Source: Stephanodiscus triporus
Lineage: Eukaryota; Bacillariophyta; Thalassiosirophyceae; Thalassiosirales; Thalassiosiraceae
DNA length: 13,125 bases
Direction of reading: 5' to 3'
Assembly: GCA_036939755.1 (NCBI GenBank)
Contig: JALLAZ010000653.1
Location: 1 to 13,125, forward strand
The position numbers and the translations under genes were made by a program. The notes beneath the pieces are model-generated. The model was given only the letters and a program-made list of their open reading frames with translations, was not told where the DNA came from and did no database searches. Positions 7,429 through 13,125 of the stretch are shown here, in pieces (positions within the stretch are counted from its first letter, which is position 1; every line of letters begins with the position of its first letter).

Positions 7429-8520
7429 ATGGCAAAGACAAAGAAAAAGAAGGCCACTTCGGGAGCGGTTCGAAATCGTCAGTCCTCCTCCTCCTCCTCC
7501 CCCTCCTCCTCCGCCGTCGTCCCTCTCGCCGTCGTGAAGGAATGGCTCGAGACGCGTAAGATCAAGGTGCCCGACGCTCTGCTCGTTGCATTCGAAGGAG
7601 GCGACGGACGTCGCGGCGTCGCTTCGTCGTCGTCGTCGTCGTTCGCGAGCGTCGACGACGTCCTGCGTCATTTGCCGAGCCTGCGCGAGAGGGAACGACG
7701 CGCGCTCGTGCGACGCGTGGAGAGGACGACTGCGCCGCGCGCGACGACGACGACGACGACGACGAACGACCCCGAGCTCAACGACGACGCCGACGACGAC
7801 TGCGGCGTGCGGTCGGGCGGGAGCGACGGGGAGTACTGCGACGACGTCGAGAACGAGAGCTCGACTCCGGGGGTGGTAGTTGGCTGGCCGACCGACGTGG
7901 AATTCTCCAACGAGTATCGGTGGGACGTCGGCGTGCCCCCAGCGATCAGGGATCGTTACTTTCCGAAATCGACACGACGACGACTTCGCCCTCCCCGGCA
8001 AAGCGACAAGGTGTACTTCCGACGGATAAACGATCCGGACCATCCCGCCCACGGCCAGTACGGACTCTTCTGCGCGCTGGACCGCGCTCCGCCGGGAACG
8101 TGGCTACTCGATTACGTCGGCGTGGTCACGCTGGGGGAAGATCAGGACATGTCGTCCGATTACGTATGCGACTTCGGCGAGAATGGCGAGCTCGCGTGCG
8201 ACGCGAACGTCTACGGCAACGAATCGCGTTTCCTCAACGACTTCCGGAACACGGGACGACACCCTAACGTCGAGTTCAACCTCCGTCGCGATGCGAGATC
8301 CGGAGAATTGCGACAGGGCGTGTACGTGAAGCGAGCGAACGAGGCGAGGGAGGAGGGATTCGACGGCGTTAGGCGGGACGAGGAGCTTTTGGTTTCCTAT
8401 GGTAAGAGCTACTGGAGGAGCAGGGTCGGAAATTTGACCGACTTCATATGGAGGTTGCCTGGACGGCCGATGCCTGAGGGCGGAAGGCCATCCATCGACA
8501 GTTGCAACGAGAGACGATAA
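7429..8520 (+). CDS. SET-domain protein (putative lysine methyltransferase)
   Basis: The protein has 363 residues from the ATG at 7429 (GCC-ATG-G). The frame is open eight codons further, but that codon is GTG. The N-terminus is Lys-rich (MAKTKKKK), which could serve nuclear or nucleolar targeting. Residues 17-175 are low-complexity, with Ser, Thr and Asp runs and one short helical segment. The SET domain covers about 194-329. QYGLFC (210-215) corresponds to the SAM-binding G-x-G start. LDYVGVVT (227-234) and SDYVCDF (243-249) are the middle strands. DANVYGNESRFLNDF (258-272) matches the DA-x-x-x-GN-x-RF-x-N core. NVEFN (280-284) and ELLVSYGKSYW (319-329) match the asparagine motif and the GEEL-x-x-x-YG end. 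The Asn-Asp-Phe after RF replaces the classic NHS and resembles fungal and algal SET proteins of unknown substrate. No pre-SET or post-SET cysteines were seen. Histone or non-histone targets are both possible. Confidence 0.88.
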   Translation: MAKTKKKKATSGAVRNRQSSSSSSPSSSAVVPLAVVKEWLETRKIKVPDALLVAFEGGDGRRGVASSSSSSFASVDDVLRHLPSLRERERRALVRRVERTTAPRATTTTTTTNDPELNDDADDDCGVRSGGSDGEYCDDVENESSTPGVVVGWPTDVEFSNEYRWDVGVPPAIRDRYFPKSTRRRLRPPRQSDKVYFRRINDPDHPAHGQYGLFCALDRAPPGTWLLDYVGVVTLGEDQDMSSDYVCDFGENGELACDANVYGNESRFLNDFRNTGRHPNVEFNLRRDARSGELRQGVYVKRANEAREEGFDGVRRDEELLVSYGKSYWRSRVGNLTDFIWRLPGRPMPEGGRPSIDSCNERR

Positions 8521-8712
8521 CCTTAAATGCCACTTATGTCAATACGCCTACTTCAAGATATGCCATTCTGTAAACGACGTCTGTACCATTCGCTCCCTAC
8601 TACACAACATGATAGCATCCCACCCCCCATCAGACTGATACCAAAATAGATTGTGAGTTTTTCTCACTATCATGCATCAATACTAAAACACAAAACACCT
8701 ACTCCAACTGGT
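8521..8712. other. Convergent 3' spacer
   Basis: Both flanking genes end here. A GTGAG stem with a TTTTT loop and CTCAC (8653-8667) sits about 45 bases beyond the minus-strand stop at 8713. It may lie in the 3' untranslated region of the RetSat-like gene. No coding potential was seen. Confidence 0.55.
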
Positions 8713-10452
8713 TTATGCCCATAGCGAAAGTGAGTGGAACATTGAACGCGTCGACATCGTATACGCGCACATATATCCGCCAACAAGTGCACCACCGATC
8801 CCACAACAACAGATGTCTTGACCAGACATATACAAGTTCTTGATTGGAGTTTTGGCGTGTAGCCAACGCTGTTGAAACCTCTTCGGTGTGTGCGCCAACC
8901 CATAAACAGCTCCGCGATGAGTACCCAGATAGTAATCATTGGTGACCGCTGTCCCCACCTCTGTGTACTCGATTTTCCCTCGAAGCTCTGGAAAATGATC
9001 AAGCAAAACTTGAATAAAGATTTCCTGCCACTTTTCTTTCATGGATATGTATTCACTGCTACGATGCTTCACACGGTCATACTTGAATCGCTCAACATCA
9101 TCGTAGCTGCAAGCGCCAATTATCATTGCAGCATGTTTACCTGGATGCCGTGAAGCGTAAGTTGGGTCCTTTGCGGATGAGAATGAAATAAAAAAAAGCG
9201 GAATTTTAAGGTGGTCTTGCTTGTATTCTGCCATGTTTTTATCATGATCCCATGATTGGTGCATCCAGTAGTTTGATTTGGGAAGTTTGATACTTCCGTC
9301 AGGGTCGCTGATTCCCACAAACACAGACATCAGTGATATGTTGGATGCCACATTTTCGTCTTTCATCATGTCAATTTGCTTTCTGACCATGCTCTGATGA
9401 CTCTCGGGAATGAGCTTGGTCATAGTTGTAGGCGACCCAACACTGCTAACAATTGATTTGGCCAGGATTTCCTTCCCCTTTACAACGACGCCATACGCCC
9501 TGTTCCTGTGGTCAATCAAAATTGACGATACCGGGGCCCTAACTAGCACTTTTCCTCCCCATTTTTCTATAACGCGTATGATGCTCTCAGATATTCTCAG
9601 TGGGCCACCAACTGGATAGTATGCACCAGAGCGATAGTGATAGGTGATTATGGCATGCATGAGAAACGCACCTCTATCTGGTGTCTCGCCATAATCACCA
9701 TAATGGTACGATAACACACCAATCAATTTCTGGTTACTTGTAACTGACTCTAGCATCTGCTTAGTTGTCATCTTGATGATGCCCAGTTGACGGTCAAGGA
9801 GCCAAGAACACACGTCGGATACACGCTCAGGTAGCATTTTCAGTAGCAACAATAGGGGAAAGCGATCTCTGACAGTTCGACGAACGAGATCAAAATATTT
9901 GTCAATGGATTCCTTGTCCTTGTCGTCTGGAAAAGAGATCTTGAGTCTTTCCTTCAATCTCGTCCAACTGGAGCAAAATCGATACTCGTCATCCCCAGAA
10001 ATAGCTACATCATAGTCATCGTCCATCGGTTCCCATTCAACTGTCTCGTCGGATATATAGTCCAGCAACTTCCGTGTGGGGGATCTCTTATTGCCAATAT
10101 CCCCCCCAACGTAATGCAAACCAGTGTCGAATTCATAACCATTCTCGGTGAAGGTGTGTAAATTACCACCAGCAATATCATGCTGCTCAAGAACCAAAAC
10201 CGTCTTCCCCTCTTTCGCCAAGATCGCCGCCGTGGATAGCCCGCCCATTCCGCTGCCGATAACGATAACGTCCAAGTTAGGAGGAACTTTTTTCGTCGAG
10301 AAGCCCTGCTTCGTCGGATCGTCGGATGGTGTTTCGTTCGGGCATACCGCTTTTCGAGTCCATGACGTCCATGATCGATAAAGCAGCCATGCAGTGGCGC
10401 CTGAAGCCGCGATCGCCAGAGACGCAGACGATGCAGAGTTAAGATTGGTCAT
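8713..10452 (-). CDS. RetSat / carotenoid-isomerase-like FAD oxidoreductase
   Basis: The protein has 579 residues in one exon, close to the roughly 610 of animal retinol saturase (all-trans-retinol 13,14-reductase). An N-terminal hydrophobic segment (about 9-26) suggests a membrane anchor or signal anchor. The Rossmann dinucleotide site is DVIVIGSGMGGLSTAAILAK (61-80), ending its second strand at Glu89 (VLVLEQH). GYEFDTGLHYVGG (105-117) is the next conserved FAD-contact block. GAYYPVGGP is an internal family motif. NLYMSGQDICCCGIGGALVG (539-558) is the C-terminal FAD-binding motif. The family includes RetSat and the plant and cyanobacterial CRTISO carotenoid isomerases. In an alga the substrate is more likely a carotenoid, xanthophyll or another polyene than retinol (inference). 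The location could be ER or plastid; no bipartite plastid presequence with a clear ASAFAP-type motif is visible. The ATG at 10452 is overlapped by a short upstream frame (10459-10439). Confidence 0.92.
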   Translation of the reverse strand: MTNLNSASSASLAIAASGATAWLLYRSWTSWTRKAVCPNETPSDDPTKQGFSTKKVPPNLDVIVIGSGMGGLSTAAILAKEGKTVLVLEQHDIAGGNLHTFTENGYEFDTGLHYVGGDIGNKRSPTRKLLDYISDETVEWEPMDDDYDVAISGDDEYRFCSSWTRLKERLKISFPDDKDKESIDKYFDLVRRTVRDRFPLLLLLKMLPERVSDVCSWLLDRQLGIIKMTTKQMLESVTSNQKLIGVLSYHYGDYGETPDRGAFLMHAIITYHYRSGAYYPVGGPLRISESIIRVIEKWGGKVLVRAPVSSILIDHRNRAYGVVVKGKEILAKSIVSSVGSPTTMTKLIPESHQSMVRKQIDMMKDENVASNISLMSVFVGISDPDGSIKLPKSNYWMHQSWDHDKNMAEYKQDHLKIPLFFISFSSAKDPTYASRHPGKHAAMIIGACSYDDVERFKYDRVKHRSSEYISMKEKWQEIFIQVLLDHFPELRGKIEYTEVGTAVTNDYYLGTHRGAVYGLAHTPKRFQQRWLHAKTPIKNLYMSGQDICCCGIGGALVGGYMCAYTMSTRSMFHSLSLWA

Positions 10453-10459
10453 TCGTCAT
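10439..10459 (-). promoter_or_regulatory. Out-of-frame uORF overlapping the RetSat-like start
   Basis: An ATG at 10459 opens a six-codon frame (MTNDQS, then TAA at 10441-10439). It starts 7 bases before the main ATG and ends after it in another frame. If the transcript includes it, ribosomes must leak past it to reach the main start. Whether it is transcribed is unknown. Confidence 0.4.
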
Positions 10460-11880
10460 TACTCAGATTCAAATTATGTTTCATGTCAACTGTAAATCTG
10501 ATCATAATTAATACTCCTCAGGGTCGTCACCCCGCGCCCGTCTCTTCAGGCAGCAGGCAGGGTTCTCGTTTTTCTCTTTTCTTCTTCGGAACACACCCGC
10601 CAAAAAACTCGCCCGAGGAAAACTGAACACTGAAAACTCCCACTCCCAGTGCCGCCGCCGCTCGATCTCCGCCGTCCCCCGGGAGGACGACGTCCGGTAA
10701 ATGATCGAGTCGAACAAAGACGACGGGGAGGGGGCCGCGTCCGGCGGGCCATATTGTCGTCGACGGGCTGGACGTCGTCCTTGCCACCTGCGGCTCCCGG
10801 GGGAGGTGACGGCGGTTCGTGGGGGACGATCGCGCGACGACGACCACGACGACAAAGAAAAGAAAGAGGAAGGGTAATCTTGTTGTTGGTAAACTTGGGG
10901 TGAGGGCCCCGCCTACGCCGATGCCGTGCCGCTTCCGCCCTGTTGCCGCTTCAATGACAACTAACCGTCAACGAGGCGGGCATTCATTTAGCACGCCGAT
11001 AGCGCGAGACTGAAGCAAATGCCACTAGGGAAGAAAAAGGGCGAAGAAATTAATCCGAAGCCGACAGTCGGCGACGGTGACAAATATGATGACGGTGGCG
11101 CTTGACCATCGACGATAAGCGGATTGCTTGGCAATCACATCTTGGGGACTGGGACATCAGTGGTATGATGCTACCATGACGCTGACCGTGCTCTTGAACG
11201 CCCCCCTCTTTGCATTGAAAAATTCCTCACTGAATTCAAGTTAACCTCCACCCTGACTATCAAATAGGGTATCTTTAGGAACGGAACATCTTCTAATATT
11301 GCAGTCCAGAATATCAGCGTGGAGACTGGCTTACATAGTCACCGGCCTCGTGCTGATTACACTCATAAGTTTGACAGATATGTTGACGACGATTGAGACA
11401 TCAACAATGATTGTTTTACATTACGATTTTGTTGGAACTGGTTGCCCAATAGACACCAACATCGCACTTAATTGGATTAATATCTTTGCATCGCTTTCAT
11501 CCACAAAATCAGTTTCCAAGCATTTAGTAGGTACTCAAACCCTGCTAGTGTACGCTTAGGGGACACCCGACACAACATTACTAGTTACTCGCTTAATATT
11601 CCCATTAGCCGACTGAACCCAGAGCGCGCGCTGGGGTCAAAGCGAATAAACTAATTGATGTTCATTTCAATCACAAGTATCGGTTTTTAATTCCTATCAT
11701 CTCATACCAATTGCAGAACAAGAACAAGTACGATAAAAGAGAGGGGAACTTGATCCGAAGCGACTACAATATAAAATACAATCGATCGATCATGATGGGA
11801 AATGTGCAGGGTACGACAGAAGCACCATGTCCTCCAGGCCATTTTCCTTCCCGTGGTTAACAGCGTAAAGGCAGAGCCTA
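10460..11880. other. Long intergenic region without a convincing gene
   Basis: 10507-10870 is GC-rich with CGACGA and CCGCCG tracts. Frames stay open there on both strands, but the longest lack an ATG, and the one ATG frame on the minus strand (10752-10546, 68 codons) is Arg/Pro/Gly-rich low complexity. 10870-11300 is mixed-composition DNA with two small hairpins (11122-11136 and 11161-11176). 11299-11559 is an open plus-strand frame starting at TTG with its first ATG at 11380. It matches nothing I recognise. 11614-11639 is a strong palindrome. The 5' region of the RetSat-like gene and the 3' end of the HMG-box gene must also lie here. Confidence 0.55.
11614..11639. repeat. Interrupted GC-rich palindrome
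   Basis: The core AGCGCGCGCT (11623-11632) is self-complementary. Pairing continues outward with CCC (11618-11620) to GGG after an AG bulge, then TGA to TCA beyond one mismatch. It could form a cruciform or an RNA hairpin. No terminator-like T tract follows, and no gene is tied to it. Confidence 0.6.
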
Positions 11881-12712
11881 TTATGACTTCGATGTATACA
11901 TGCATAAAATATCGTCGTCACTGATGTCCACCTCTCGAATCTTGTCGCTGCCAAGACATTTCCGATCTTTGGGCACATCCATCTTGACAGGAAACTCGGC
12001 ATGAATTCCAAGGCCATGCTGAGGCTTCATCGCCCTCCCTTGATTAGTCGTGTTCATGATTTGTGTTGATGTTCTCTTGTTAGATCCATTGCTGACAGAA
12101 TCTATAAAAACCTTGTACGATATCCCTCCAAGACTTGTCAGTAAAACATGCCTTGTCTTGAGAATACGACCGACTGTTTCACAGTAATCTCTCGTGACAT
12201 GGTCTACGACATCCCAATTAGCAACCACAGTATGATATAAGTCTCTTCGAATGATCTCACTATTGCACAGCACGAAGAACGACGGAACAATTGTAAGATC
12301 AACGCAAATCATCAAGTAGCGAACGATAGTGGACATTGAGGATGACTCACCTCAATGTGTCCTCACATGCTTCATGTTGCAAGAACCAGCCAGGCGGCAG
12401 CTGCAAGTCCCGATACTGTGGAGGGGGATCTGGGAGGCCGAGGAAGTCATATCCAGCAAGATCGAACGACAACTTTTTGCAACTTGAGCCCTTTGCCGCT
12501 CTGGCGATCCTCTCCCTTTCCAAGATGGAGTAAATGTTGTAGGCGTCGTGCGGCCTTCTCAAACAAACTGTTTCTAATTTCATTGCTTTCGGTAGTTTTT
12601 GTACTCGAATTGCATTTGTGCGATCGAACTGACTTTGCTGGCACTCTGTTATTTTTGTCCGCCCGTTCACGAAGTGCAAGAGAACGGTCCCGTTTCCGGG
12701 GAAATATATCAT
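11881..12712 (-). CDS. Diatom-type HMG-box protein, two exons
   Basis: Exon 1 (12712-12351) and exon 2 (12259-11881) join to 246 residues. Residues 52-68 (RRPHDAYNIYSILERER) match helix 1 of an HMG box (RP-x-AYN-x-[FY]-x-x-x-ERE). A proline-rich insert follows, with YDFLGLPDPPPQYRDLQLPP (88-107) and WF, of the kind I know from diatom HMG-like proteins. Residues about 122-155, encoded by exon 2, contain VANWDVVDHVTRDYCETVGR (133-152), matching the helix 2/3 pattern of ANW, an acidic turn and an aromatic-rich final helix. The box is complete only after splicing, which supports the model. The usual basic stretch between insert and helix 2 looks reduced. The tail is acidic near the end (DISDDD, 232-237). 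The likely role is nuclear DNA binding or bending; target unknown. The start could be Met1 or Met44, since residues 1-45 are not recognisable. The stop is TAA at 11883-11881. Confidence 0.82.
12260..12350 (-). other. Intron splitting the HMG box
   Basis: On the minus strand the donor reads TTGAG|GTGAGT at 12350 and the acceptor reads GTGCAATAG|TGAG, ending at 12260, giving 91 bases. No AG occurs between the donor and the acceptor, and the last 40 bases are T/C-rich. The length is not a multiple of three, so splicing is needed to restore the HMG-box frame (codon AG|T, Ser). Confidence 0.85.
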
Positions 12713-12714
12713 TA

Positions 12715-12731
12715 CGGAATTCAGAATTCCG
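12715..12731. promoter_or_regulatory. Palindrome CGGAATTC-A-GAATTCCG at the HMG-gene start
   Basis: The 8-base arms 12715-12722 and 12724-12731 are perfectly complementary around one base. The palindrome ends two bases before the ATG at 12712. It could be a protein-binding site or a small hairpin in the leader. No functional evidence is available. Confidence 0.55.
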
Positions 12732-13125
12732 AGTCAGACACCGTCTTTTTTACCTTTTAAGCTGACTATTCGCGATTCGTATTTTTGCCGAATAAAAGGC
12801 GAAAGAGGTTGAAGTTGGGGAAATGAAACACTAGTGACACTAAGTTACAAAAACATAGAGATGCAAAGTAAAATAGAGTGTTACCAGTGAAGACCGGCTA
12901 TTGTGGGAGTGTGTAATTTTTTCAGGTGTGGCTTGCAGGCAGCTTGGTATGCATGTTGGGCGCCGTATTGGGGCCCAAGGGGCGCATCTATTAGAGGTCT
13001 ATTGCTTATCCATAAAAAATTAATAGTAAAGGATGTATTATTATTATTTTATTTATTAGAAATCATAATAACTGGTAATAAGTGTTGCTTCGCAAAATCG
13101 GTCCCGTAGCTGTAATGAACCTACG
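12732..13125. other. AT-rich right flank
   Basis: This is the upstream region of the minus-strand HMG-box gene. It has AT-rich stretches (ATTATTATTATTTTATTTATT near 13040) and a nested GC-rich palindrome at 12960-12985. No frame starting at ATG is convincing. Confidence 0.5.

Noticed and set aside
7381..8052. Minus-strand frame opposite the SET gene
   Set aside because: Poly-Gly/Arg/Val composition produced by reading CGA/ACG tracts backwards; no motif.
10508..10903. Arg/Pro-rich frames on both strands
   Set aside because: The long frames lack an ATG and all are low-complexity from GC-rich triplets; the only ATG frame (10752-10546) has no recognisable feature.
12715..12731. Heat-shock element
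   Set aside because: GAATTC units here lack the two-base spacing of nGAAnnTTCn repeats.

Overview
The window reads as nuclear DNA of a diatom, probably a centric species. The support is: GT-AG introns of about 90-210 bases inside otherwise continuous reading frames; a diatom-type HMG-box protein with the proline-rich insert I associate with that lineage; a secreted protein with a TTHB210-like HYDFH motif; and proteins with Ser/Asp/Thr homopolymer runs from CGA/ACG triplet tracts. Genes lie on both strands with short spacers, and there is no sign of operons. No tRNA, rRNA, CRISPR array or intact mobile element was seen. The species is not determined.

Layout, left to right. 1-672: low-complexity GCC/GTC triplet DNA, three copies of an 18-base motif, then a block of about 180 bases packed with CGACA/TGTCG palindromes. 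673-1656 (+): protein with two C-terminal helix-turn-helix segments. 1657-2166: no confident gene. 2167-3554 (-): polytopic membrane protein, modelled with three exons. 3555-4032: divergent promoter region. 4033-5337 (+): secreted, probably GPI-anchored, TTHB210-like protein. 5338-5646: convergent spacer with hairpins. 5647-7224 (-): membrane-anchored SGNH/sialate O-acetylesterase-like enzyme. 7225-7428: short head-to-head promoter. 7429-8520 (+): SET-domain methyltransferase-like protein. 8521-8712: convergent spacer. 8713-10452 (-): RetSat/carotenoid-isomerase-like FAD oxidoreductase. 10453-11880: long spacer with no convincing gene. 11881-12712 (-): HMG-box protein split by a 91-base intron. 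12713-13125: AT-rich flank.

The genes do not form an evident pathway. Two are likely nuclear regulators (SET, HMG box), one is a possible DNA-binding protein (tandem HTH), two act at or outside the cell surface or in the secretory system (TTHB210-like, SGNH esterase), one is a lipid/isoprenoid oxidoreductase, and one is an unidentified membrane protein. The results most worth checking are the two splice-joined gene models on the minus strand, the palindrome-rich block at 333-512, and the abrupt changes in base composition between neighbouring genes. I found no clear undescribed multi-gene system.
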